Assembly: GCF_901709675.1 (NCBI RefSeq)
Contig: NC_051089.1
Span: forward strand, 11,833,976-11,897,975
Source: Syngnathus acus
Taxonomy: Eukaryota > Chordata > Actinopteri > Syngnathiformes > Syngnathidae
Direction: 5' to 3'
DNA: 64,000 nucleotides
The position numbers were made by a program, and so were the translations under genes. The notes under the pieces are model-generated. The model worked only from the letters and a program-made list of their open reading frames with translations, had not been told where the DNA came from and ran no database searches. Numbering within the stretch: position 1 is the stretch's first letter; every line of letters begins with the position of its first letter. Positions 49,421-59,725 of this stretch are shown piece after piece.

Positions 49421-51055
49421 GCATTCAAGTAGTTGTGGGTCAGTAAAATGTCAAACCCATATTTTCGTATTCCCTCCATTTACACATTGTAACACTCTTG
49501 AGAGTTGCAGAGCAGAGGCCTCCTAATCAACACTTCCACACAAGCACACACACACACTAATGCCATTACATTTTTAGTCCACATTTTCTCTTATCAGAAA
49601 TGTCGGTGTGTTTATGTCCCACTGCCAGCGAATGTGTGGTTGTGTTTTTTAAAGAGCAGCTGATCCCCCTGGGTGCTTCCCTGTGTCAAAGTCTGAAGAT
49701 GAAACAGCGGTTGTGGCCTTCTGGCTGATACCGTATGCCTTGTACAATCACACTGTAAAGGCCACTTGCACGCTGACAAAACAAACACAATTTCACAACA
49801 TATGTACATGAACTCATGATAATATCAAACTGCAGCTCTGATAGTTCCTAACACAGCGAGTGTGACGTACACAAGAACCTGCTAAGTCATAAGTGAATGA
49901 AAGCCAGAAACTAGAGGACTACACTTTTCACAGCAACACAACCATAAATAATACTTGGGAGTCTGTCAGCTGAAAGATAAACACAAGTGACCTCTGTGTG
50001 GTTTCCACTACTACCAAAGGCTAAATTGCTTTCTTTCTTAATCTCTTTTCTCACCTAGAAATGATAACCCATAGTAACCCGTATGATATTTACATAAAAA
50101 ACATAACAAAAAGATTTATCGTTCTCTGCAACAAATGACACAAAGTTGAAAGTAAAAACTTTGTGACTAACTACAGACCGCATCAATGCATTATGGGAGT
50201 TGTAATGACAAAATGAGTGATAAAGACACTTCTCTGACCTCGAAACACCTCAAACAATAGTTATCAATGTCTTCGGCATGACATGGAATGAGACGCAAAT
50301 GCCAAGGAATAGACCCTCGTTTCTGTGAATGAATATGACTTTTAATCCAGCGGCCTTTGTTCTAAGAAGGCAAACAACAGGTGATATGTGATGGTTGTAC
50401 GAGGACATGTTACCTGTCACCTTGTAGTGCAGAGAGGGTAAGACAGCGAGAATTATCTCCACAGAGTTCAGGAAATGGGAAACAGCAGAAACTAAATGTC
50501 AGGGCTGGTAATTGTGAACAGACGGCAGCGCTTGTATGTGGTGGTGGTGATGTGCATATTTAATATGAATGCGGTGGGTGTGAATGTCGGGGGGAGACGA
50601 TGGCTCACAAATCTATCAGATCACTGTATAAGACATGAGATAAGGTGGGGAACAGCCCACATCTGCTGTTACTTCCATACATGAGGGAACAATACCCTAC
50701 TAGTACTAGAGCTACATATAACTGTAATTAAGATCATAAAACTTTGTCCAGAACAATGACCTCCTTCTGTGACACAGATCTGTCAGCCGTAATGTATTTA
50801 ATTTTGAGTTGTATTGTATTAATCTCAGGAAATTAAGAAATGATCTCAAGAGCTTAATTTTCTTAGCTACAAACCAGTGAATTTAAGATTCATGCCCCCA
50901 CAACCCTGAACAGACAACATTGGTAATTACCAAAATGCTTTTTATGGTTCTTATTTCACCACTGTATGTGTGTGTGTAGAGGTTCACTATGTGTTGTTTC
51001 AGTTCCCACCCAGTTACATCTGATGTCAATTAGGCATTAGACTGAATTTCTTACC
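49421..51055. other. Non-coding stretch, no gene seen
   Basis: Short AC and GT patches only. The ZNF143-like site is listed separately. Confidence 0.5.
50185..50206 (-). promoter_or_regulatory. ZNF143/THAP11-like long motif
   Basis: On minus, ATTACAACTCCCATAATGCA closely follows the long ZNF143 consensus ACTACAAYTCCCAGMATGC, with differences at one early base and one base of the core. Such sites are usually promoter or loop-anchor elements. No transcription start or CpG-rich promoter is evident beside it. Confidence 0.4.
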
Positions 51056-51059
51056 TGTA

Positions 51060-51255
51060 GGCCTTACACGTCATGTTTTAATTGAATTTTTGTAAGTAGT
51101 CTCCAATTACATATATTTGCATCCTCAAATAAATGGGCCCACACTTTAACAGGTTGAATTATTAATTCTCATCATTTTCCCAATCTGTTCCCCTGACTTA
51201 ATTTAAGATCGAAGTCTTAAATCACTTGATTCATTAACATTAATGCTGCACCGGG
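51060..51255. promoter_or_regulatory. Candidate regulatory block with perfect octamer
   Basis: ATTTGCAT (the POU octamer, complement ATGCAAAT) lies at 51115-51122, flanked by TTTAATTGAATTTTTG, CCAATTACAT, GAATTATTAATTCTC and CATTAACATTAATGC. Octamer plus homeodomain words in a non-repetitive block suggest POU/SOX-type enhancer input. Inference only. Confidence 0.35.
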
Positions 51256-52615
51256 TTGGTTCCAGACAGGTGATTCCCTTCGCTCTGTGTGTGTGCTCTA
51301 TGATAAAACAATAAAAGTTGTCAGGTCTGAGTCAAGGTAATGGGCCAGATGGGTTGGACAGATGGAGTTGGCAGAGTTAGAGTTAGACTAAACTGTGAGA
51401 CCCCTGCGGTATTAAAAAAATAAATAAAATAAGAGCGCCTGTGAGACGTAATTGCCTCCTTTGGAGAAAAAAGGTCCACTGAGATTCAGGAAGGCTGACT
51501 ACAATAAAGTGCAAATGGAATGGCTGTTTAACAGATTGGTTATGATATTGCTATAAGCAGCAGTGGTACCAAAGACAGTTTGTCCACAAAAACCCAAACA
51601 GATCCAGTGCAACAAACACACAGACCACATACTATGTTGGATGAAGTTAAAGACGCACAGTAAGTGTGTGAGAATGTGTTTACGAAAATTAAAAAATAAA
51701 AATAATGTTTTTAACACAACGCTCATAAAGGCAATTAAGAGCTGAGAATTAAAGTTGGATAAAGAACTGCCTTACCAATGTTGTGGATTTATTGCCATCG
51801 TTCTGCAGGGCTTTTTCTACTTCCTTTGACCTTGTAGCCATTCTGTCAGGTTTGCGGCATCCGTATTAGCAGTGCCAAGGCAACGCCTACACAAAATCCA
51901 AGTAGAGAGTAAACAACCCTTTAAAGCATAATCGCTGCACACTGCGAGAGCCTCGAGAGGCGCCAATTGTTCGATCGTACACGAGTTCATCGGCAAAGAC
52001 TGAACAAGGCCAAGATAACTGTGGTAAACGAAGACACAAAAGGTGCACCTGCTGCCAACTGAAGGGGAAACATTTCTTCGGGGCTGGACTCATAATATGC
52101 TTTACTCGGTGAAGGGTGAGGTTGTGTGTGGATTATTAGATCAGTGTATTTTTGTGCGGAGAACATACGTGACTGAACATTAGGTAGACTGAGGGTAATT
52201 TGTTATATTGCAGTAAATTGAAATGTATTTTGTTTACCACAGCACACACTGATGCAATGCAAATCAGTTATTGTGTTGTTACATTTTGAGATTACGCTGA
52301 TCCACTCTAGAGGTCGACTGTACAAGTACAGGGCAAAAAAAATAAATAAATAAACTTGTTACTAGTTACCCGGACCATGGGCTTTGTAGGGGTGATGTTG
52401 GCACACAGGGCGCCTTTACTGCTAGGACCGTCAATGTACTCAGGTCTGTGAGCAGATGCTTTTTACAGCTGCTTTTATTGGCCTTTCCACATCTGCTAAC
52501 TTACACTGTATGATATAAATGACTTTGTAGAGTCATGTTTCTTTGCAGCTCTTACGAGAGTACAAATATTTTAATCAGTCTCTCCTTTCTCATAAAGAGA
52601 TGCATAAGTGGATCC
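51256..52615. other. Non-coding stretch, no gene seen
   Basis: A-rich (AAAT)n patches lie near 51414 and 52339. No coding signal. Confidence 0.5.
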
Positions 52616-52745
52616 ACAAATCCTTTTCAGGAACAGGCCCTTGATTCAAATCAAACATAATTAATTTCAATTACAGCTGAATGAAAGATTGGACATTTAG
52701 ATGGATTCTAATGCAACAAACTTAGTTGAATGATACGATCCAGTA
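52616..52745. promoter_or_regulatory. Candidate regulatory block
   Basis: GATTCAAATCAAACATAATT, then TAATTTCAATTACAGCTG (homeodomain words next to an E-box CAGCTG) and GGATTCTAATGC occur in 100 bases. Inference only. Confidence 0.28.
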
Positions 52746-54389
52746 CTCGGTTTCCTTCTGGCAGCAACCGCTCTGTGTTATACTAGAAAGGAAAGGAGTG
52801 GTGCAGTGGGGCGTGGAGATTCTGAAGGGAAGCCTGACAGTGCACGACACCCTTGGGGACTCGAGGCTATCTTTATTCATACTAATTAGCCTCAAACTAA
52901 ATTAACTACCTCCCTGTTCAATTGCAGAAAAAGACATTTCTAACCCTATCTAGTGGAGCGTATACTGTACTAAAATGATGTAAATGTGATGCCAGATGCA
53001 AAATTGTACAAGACACTAACAACAAAAATCCTCAATAATTGAAATTCAAATGTCACCCCTGAAACCTGAATTGCAGGAAGAAAGAAAAGACAACAACAGC
53101 AGCCTCAATATTAAAAACAAGACACTGAAGAGAAAAGTGACCCTAAAAACAATATCCCTGAATGAAGACACCATTGGCATCACTTGTTTAAAACCCTCGG
53201 AGCCATCTGCTGACATGGTAGAAACCTAACACATTAAAGATACAGAATAATCACATATTTTCATTATAAGTGAACCACAATAAAAAAAAACAATCATCTT
53301 AAAAGAACAACAAAAACACAAATGAAGTTTGACATTACAAAGTGACAATATGCATATGTGATGTTTGTGATACTGCACTGCTGGACACAGCCATACGATA
53401 CACAGACATTGGAAGACCAAAATGCTATGAATCCTTTTGGATTATGCCGAGAAAAATTACAGTTTCGCAGAACTACAAATTCAAACATCAGTTTTATCCT
53501 GTTAAAACAATTCATTTGCTTGGTTCTCATTTTCATGGCCCAAACACCTGTTGGGGATATATATATATTTTTTTAAAACTCATCTTAAAGCACATTTCAA
53601 CATATCAAATATTCAAAAGTTACGAGAAAGAAATATTTACCTGTAAAGGTTAAAGATAAATCTTTATCACATACCATATACTAGCAAGCCCTGACTTTTA
53701 TTTGTTAGATACAAGCTGTCTTACCTCTGGCTTTTTAAGGCCTTTGAGAAACCTGTCAAAGTGCTTTGGGCATATTTTCATTGACTTACTACTTGAAGTT
53801 TAATGAGTAACGTAAATTCAGTCGCAATTTTAAATAGTCAATCACAGCAAAGGCTTTAGGTAATATTCCAAAAACAGCAATCCGCCAGACCACATGAGGC
53901 CGACTAAGTATTCATACATACATCCGTTCGTACCCCGCCAGACATTGGCTTTTGCCAGTCGCCGCAGGTCACAAATATCTGTGTGTGGCGGGCATGACAG
54001 GGAGAATTAATCTGTTACTAGAGGGCTGTCTTTGCCAGTCTGCCTCATATTTCCTTCCACTCGTCAGCCCCAGCACCACCCCTCCAGGCCTTTAACCCAG
54101 TCTCCAGGCCAAACACACTTTTCCTGCATACGCTCCATATGGCAACCTTGTTAGTTGGTTATTAGTCTTACTGTTGAAGTGTCCTTTTCTGTTGTCCAAT
54201 GAAAACTGGATTCGTTATGCTGCCATAGAGCAAGATGGGTTGAAATTCATCATGTGTCAACCAGTTTATAACAGGTGCTCTAAAACCCCTCTAGTGCAAA
54301 TTCATGCGGATTTGTGTCATTGGAAACTGTTCGAATTGACCATGCACTATCTATCTTACTTGACACGTAGCCATGGCCCAGAGAGAGCC
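52746..54389. other. Non-coding stretch, no gene seen
   Basis: A 103-aa plus frame (53342-53653) and the start of a 112-aa frame at 54174 have no host-like content; the end of the latter runs into the Tc1 relic. Confidence 0.5.
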
Positions 54390-55330
54390 TCCACAGAATT
54401 AAAGAGATCTCATTGTTCAAAGTCAGAAGGTTACAAAAAAAATTTCCAAGGCATGAAATATACCAAGAACAAGGTGAGGACAGTCATCATCAGTGACATT
54501 ACAAATAGCTAGGCATCCCCAAAAATTGATGAGTAAAGGAGAAGAAAACTGGTCAAGGAGGCTGTCAAGAGACTTTCTGGCTGTTCAGTACGTGTGCCAA
54601 AAAATCTTCCATATTCTATACAGCTCTGGCCTATGGGGTTGAATGGCAAGATAAAACATCTAAGTCTGACTATATTTAACAAAACACACCTAAATTCTCC
54701 CAAACGCACGCAGCAATATGTATGATGGTCTAATGAAACCAAAGTTGCACTTTGGTGCGCCAAAAGGTGTTTTTAAAACACACATGTGCACGCAGGCACA
54801 CACAACACTGCTCATTCTTGTAAAATACTACACTATACTTCCAGTAAGTATTGTGGTGGTAGGATCAAGCTTTTGGACTGGACTCAATTCCCCACCCAGC
54901 TCAAAATGGGCTTTTAGGCATGGTGGAGGGGGATCATAAATGCTTCCAAATATCATTCAGTATTACCACAAAACCCTCAGGCTTCTGTTTGGAAAGAACA
55001 CCACTCCTCCAAAAAATGGAAAATCAGGAAAGGCCAAGTTGAACATCTGAACTTTATTGGGGTTCAATTAGAGGCACTTTAAATAGTTGCAGGTTTGTGC
55101 TGACTCCCATGAGTTTGAATGTGATTAGTTCATTGTAAACAAGGTCACATCCCCATTTTTATGAAGGTGTGCACACTTGTGCTACTACATTAGCATAATA
55201 GTTTATTCTTACAAACGTTGTAAAGATAATTGGTTGAAAATGTTTTTAACTTATTTTTCTTGGTCTCATTTATTTACATTCCAAAAATATGGCATTTGAA
55301 TAGGGGTGTATAAAATTGTTATGTCCACTG
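54390..55330 (+). pseudogene. Tc1-like transposon relic, left end missing
   Basis: The order of pieces matches a common fish/frog Tc1 element. GYKKNFQGMKYTKN is an eroded version of the GYKKISKALKxxxxTV helix-turn-helix. It is followed by RRLSRDFL, then TGGTCTAATGAAACC (54726-54740), which reads W-S-N-E-T where W-S-D-E-T is usual, so the first catalytic Asp codon is now Asn (54732-54734). A GGT-GGT-rich GGGS block follows at about 54850. The 3' end reads GGTGTGCACACTTGTGC, later GGTCTCATTTATTTACATT, and ends AATAGGGGTGTATAAAATTG and TCCACTG with TA at 55331-55332. Most of the second half of the coding region, with the last catalytic residue, is deleted, and the left terminal repeat was not found. 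In life it would encode a cut-and-paste DDE transposase. Confidence 0.85.
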
Positions 55331-55332
55331 TA

Positions 55333-55674
55333 GGATACCTTCCTTTATTGTACTACTAAACGACAATGTGTCCAAAGCATTCATCCTCACCAATTTGTCC
55401 CAACTTTACCTATCAGTGTAAAAGTGGTTTTACCCATAATAGTGCTTGTTGCATGCAAGAAGACTTATTTGAGAACCTCGATAATTAATATGACCTCTCA
55501 CCTGACAACCTTTTATATTTGAAATGCCTGGGAATCCAAATTCATGTGGGGTCATTAACACCTTGAGAGTCACTGAGGTCACATGATCTGTTGACCCACA
55601 TCACCTTCATGTCAGTCATTCAAGTCACTTGTGAAAAATCTGGCAAAGGATGCTGAAACCTTTTAAAGCATTAT
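55333..55674. other. Non-coding stretch between two transposon relics
   Basis: No gene is seen. On the minus strand part of it may be the eroded 3' untranslated end of the adjoining LINE. Confidence 0.5.
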
Positions 55675-55795
55675 TTTAAACTTGATTTTAAAGCACTTAT
55701 ATTTGGGGCTGCCTTCACTTCTGTTTCAAACTTATTTCATGTGCATGCAGCATAACAGCTAAATGCCACGTCACCATGTTTGGCATTGGCGTCAA
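55675..55795 (-). pseudogene. L2-like LINE ORF2 C-terminal relic
   Basis: On the minus strand ANAKHGDVAFSCYAACT, then after a one-base frame change NKFETEVKAAPNISALKSSLK, fits the typical end of fish L2-clade ORF2 (TKHGEAAFSCYAAxLWNKLPxxxKxAxSxxxFKxxLK). The conserved Trp before NK is lost at the frame break. No reverse transcriptase core is recognised upstream on this strand, so it is a short 5'-truncated copy. It is in the opposite orientation to the RT relic at 44545-45136 and is not its missing end. Confidence 0.8.
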
Positions 55796-56839
55796 TACAT
55801 TATTGGGGAAGCTTTTTTTTTTTCAAAGTTAGCCTTTGGTGGTGTTTTATTCATTATGAGCTTGTTTGCAGGTTCTTTGACATGTCTAAATGACAGAGGG
55901 CTAATGTGAAGTCCAGGTACGCCATGAATAGTCCCGCTCAAGGCTCAAATTGAGAAGTGCCGGGACTATGTTGTGCTACATAGCAGTACACTTCACTTAA
56001 AGCACTTGTTGTATTACCTACAAATATTCTATACATGGAAATGATTTACATCTTAATCTCTTGGTATTCAAATATGGTTTCAGCCTCCCTTATCTAAATA
56101 AATTTCTATGTGGATTAACCTTTGGAGACAATGTGCATAGATATTTCGGACTCATGAAGACCAGAAAACTTTGATGTGGTTTTGCAACACAAGGTTGTTC
56201 GTTACTGGTGCTGTTTTTATGCAGAAATCCTTTGGGTCTGTACAAGGCTTTTCCACTCCCATCGGCGTGCAATTAGGTTGTTTGGAGTGATGTGGTGCCA
56301 GAGGCCTCAGTATGAGCTACTTCGCACAGGCCCTTCGAGAAATAACAGTGCTCACCTCTCCATAACTCTTTCTGTTCGCTCAAAATGATGTTAGACTTTT
56401 TCTGTTTACAGATCAAATCATTTCCCCTCGCAGTCTCGCTTTCCAGCTCTCTTTTGCCTGTTTTGTTCCCTCTCTTTCAGTTTTATTTTCGTTCCAAATA
56501 AAACATCAGGGTTATAATTAATTATTGATCATAAAACTGATTTTTAGAGAGAAAGAAATGTTAATTACAGAAAATGAAAGATTGTAGCTTAAATAACTAA
56601 GTAAGCAGATAGAAGTTTTATTTTGCTTTCTTTCTCTTGTTTTTTTGAACTCGAGCTTAAGAAAAGGAGGCATGAATTATGAACAGTTAAAAAACAAAGC
56701 TAGAACTTTAAAGCTTCTGACCACATATCCTAGTGATGAAAAGATGGGCACACTTTTCTGACCGCATTATTACATTTTTTAAATGTTTACGTTTACAAAA
56801 ACATTTACAAATAAATTGTATAGGTATGGCAAAAATGAA
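55796..56839. other. Non-coding stretch, no gene seen
   Basis: A T run at about 55811-55821 is simple sequence. The segment 56510-56600 is ATTA-rich (AATTAATTATTGATC). No frame of note. Confidence 0.5.
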
Positions 56840-56906
56840 TAAATAAAACAGCTTTCTCGCACGTCACCCCCCTCTGACGTTGCACCCCACTGTTTGAGAA
56901 GGACTG
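56840..56906 (-). mobile_element. hAT-like transposon tip
   Basis: On minus, CAGTCCTTCTCAAACAGTGG, then GGTGCAACGTCAGAGGGGGG and TGACGTGCGAGAAAGC resemble the outer end of a common fish hAT element (CAGTxxTTCTCAAAxxGGGG). The other end was not found. Confidence 0.5.
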
Positions 56907-58218
56907 CCTCAGGCGGAAAAGCTTTTCTAATTTAAACAAGTGTGTAGAATTTTTATATCCATGAAATGTACTAAAGCAACACCTATTTCCTTGCCAAAAG
57001 TCTTAAGCTTGCGTCACATTATGTGTCATCTAAAACGGCACAGGGGTTGGGTTGTCTTTCTGTCATTTTTTCTTTTTCCTCTCCATTCATTTTCTACAGA
57101 AGTTAAAAAGACAACACCATGCATGTCCTAACATGAAGCGTTAAGATACTTTTGTCCCAAATATAAGGCTTCCCATAAAGATCCCTTTCTTTGAAGTCCA
57201 CTGTCAAATGAGCGGATATTTTTGGAAAGCCCATTATGCTTTCAGTACTTTTCTCCAAGCAGACTGAAGGCATTGGGAATCATCTTATTCCAAGATATAA
57301 ACATTCAGTGCTAAAGCTGTATTTGTTCCAGACTGCACGATGCAGCATTCAGAGATGACGACTTAATTTCCCGTTGACATTGATTTCTAACCTAGCCATA
57401 GGGCAAGGTAGAAAATCTATTGATTCACACTTCCTCCTCTGTTCTTCCTCCTCTCTGATCAGATCATGTGAAGTGATCGAATAAAGAGTGATGATAAGAT
57501 ATTAAAAAAAAAAGAATGGGCAAGGTGGAATTGGCATGATTGGTTGGAAAATGCGGTAATGATAACAAATGAAGTGTATTTTCAAATCAAAACAAATGAC
57601 TGTGGATTAGTATGCTGTTCAATCAGAATTTCCAATCTATGTACTCGGAGGTAGATGACGTTCGAGAACATATACGTGACCATGGAAGAAGAGCAATGGC
57701 ATAAAAACGTCACATTTGCTATTATTATCTCTACTATAGCCGGATACAGTGAACTTTCACACTAACCCAGTTCATTGTTCCCGTTCTGCTATGTTGCAAA
57801 TATTTGATACTATTTACAATCATGGCAGTGGTAAAGTAAAATTAGATCCATTTTTTTTCCCCCTCTCTACCTTTTAATGCATGGTGCCATGCTGGAAAGG
57901 GTAATGTCATGACACCCACCACCTGCATTTTTTATGTTATTGTTATTTTCACTAGCGTCAATATAAACGAAAGGCTCATTAATCTGCACAAAACAAATCT
58001 TTAATATTTAATATGACTACTATATATTCCACTACTTGGTCTAGACTTGCTAATATAGCAATGTTTGTGTGAAAAAGTGACTTAGACCCTATCCAGTCAA
58101 GTACAGGTGCTCACCCATTAATGGGAAACTTATCTCTGTGCAACACACGCTGACACTCAGTGACCTTGAACAGCAGCTAGCTAATTGGGATGGACAGACC
58201 TTTGCTTTTGTAATACTA
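56907..58218. other. Non-coding stretch, no gene seen
   Basis: No exon is recognised. The block 57340-57500, with TGATCAGATCATGTGAAG and GTGATCGAATAAAG, is complex and might be regulatory. Confidence 0.5.
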
Positions 58219-58266
58219 TGTGTGTGTGTGTATGTGTGTGTGCGTGCGTGCGTGGGTGGGTGTGTT
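58219..58266. repeat. (TG)n microsatellite with TGCG and TGGG units
   Basis: TG units pass into GTGCGTGCGTGCG and GTGGGTGGG. The His/Thr-rich minus frame across it is an artefact. Confidence 0.95.
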
Positions 58267-58382
58267 TGGGCTCCACCTGCACTCGTGTCCAATGTCAATT
58301 GGGTTGTGTAACCCAGTCTTCACACCTCCCAAGTGAGAGCCCTCCTCCACATTTCTCTTAAGCCGAGTCTGTCATCTTCAAA

Positions 58383-58841
58383 TTGAGTTTCAAAATGAGC
58401 TCCTCCCACCTGCAGTCTGGCTTGCCTAGTTTTCTCTTTGTGTCAGCGTTATATGTTGCTGTCCTAAAACATGTTGTCCACCTGCAGTCTGGCTTGCTTA
58501 GTTTTCTCTTTGTGTCAGCGTTATATGTTGCTGTCCTAATACATGTTGTAGTGGAGTGTTTCGCGGCCTTTAAGGCACCTTTTTCTTTTCATTTTTACAC
58601 AAAAGTAAAAAGAAAGGAAAGTCTTTTGCCTGTCACTATACATTGCTATCAAAGATGCATTTTTTTGTTTGTCATAAATATTGTAAATAATTATTTTTGG
58701 ACCATAATTAATTTACCAAATTACCATGGAACACATGATGATTTCTCACTGTGCTTGTGTTTAAATATGTTAACAAAGAGGAAACAAATTGGAGCTAGCA
58801 TGACAAGATCATGTAGACAGCAGCAGCACATAATGTGCTGA
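58383..58841 (+). other. 152-aa open frame with a duplicated 24-residue hydrophobic unit, probably not a gene
   Basis: The frame begins MSFKMSSS and contains two near-identical 24-residue units, HLQSGLPSFLFVSALYVAVL plus KHVV and then a second with two changes. They come from a 72-base tandem duplication (58406-58477 and 58478-58549). The rest is Phe/Ile/Asn/Cys-rich, as expected for AT-rich chance frames. There is no recognised domain, no obvious promoter and no splice evidence. The hydrophobic units could look like membrane segments to a predictor. Confidence 0.3.
58406..58549. repeat. Two-copy tandem repeat, 72-bp unit
   Basis: Unit 1 starts CCACCTGCAGTCTGGCTTGC at 58406; unit 2 starts the same way at 58478. 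The two units differ at only about two positions, so the duplication is recent. Confidence 0.96.
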
Positions 58842-59385
58842 CCCTATGCAAATCCAAAAGTCAAATAATAGAACTATCACGAGTGACAGGAGAAAGTTGG
58901 GCAGGTTCAGTGCGCAGTAAACAGGATAAACTAAATGTGACATGCACAGTCGTTGCAATCCTGCTGCGATGGATACAAAAGTAAAACAAAATGTTGCCAG
59001 GAAAATGTTGAGGTCTTCAATGATCTACAGGTCAGATTTAAAAATCAAGGGATTGCATAATTTTAAATTATTTGGAACCCAACAAGCCAAGACAGTTCAA
59101 GTCATGCATCTGTTTATGAAAAAGATGGATGGGTGGGTAGATGAATGGATCAAAACAGAGTTAAAAAATATAGAAATCAATAAACTGGTGGAACTTTTTA
59201 CTTCTCTCCCTCTGTTTCATGAACATTTGGTTGTGGCAGAAGTCTGTCCTAAACACTCACCAGCAATCTAAAAAAAAAGCATTACAGAGCAAAAATCAAT
59301 TCAAATATATTCAATAAATCCCCCTGAACTCATTTTAATTAATTGTTGAACTTGTTTTCCCCTTTAATAGAGGAAATGATCAAAG
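58842..59385. other. Non-coding stretch, no gene seen
   Basis: A 109-aa plus frame (58942-59271) is Lys/Met-rich with no domain. Confidence 0.5.
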
Positions 59386-59725
59386 TTAAAGCAGGCAAAT
59401 TCGTGGCAGATTGCACGTCTCCCTGAGCAGAACATAGCACTTCCTCTCTCAGTGAATTATTCAGTCCCACCTCGGGCCATCATCTATTGATGTTCCTACA
59501 GACTTCCCCGATGTGCTATCATTGCTAGCCTCCATCAATAGTCACAATTTAACCATGTGGATGTATCCGCTTTAATATTCACAGCATAGTCAAAGCATCA
59601 TTCGGTATCCTCTCGCCTCTTTTAAATTATGGCAGCGAGGGATCAACCAATTCAGGATGGAACTAAACGTTATAATTATTTTAAGAGCCTAATTCTGTCG
59701 GTATTACAGCACATTAAAGGATAAA
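59386..59725. promoter_or_regulatory. Candidate conserved non-coding block
   Basis: This is a long, complex, repeat-free segment with balanced composition: GCAGATTGCACGTCTCC, CATCTATTGATG, CTTTAATATTCACAG, AATTATGGCAGCG, CGTTATAATTATTTTAAG and CCTAATTCTG. Among the window's non-coding DNA this is one of the segments that looks most constrained, but I have no alignment to prove it. Confidence 0.35.
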
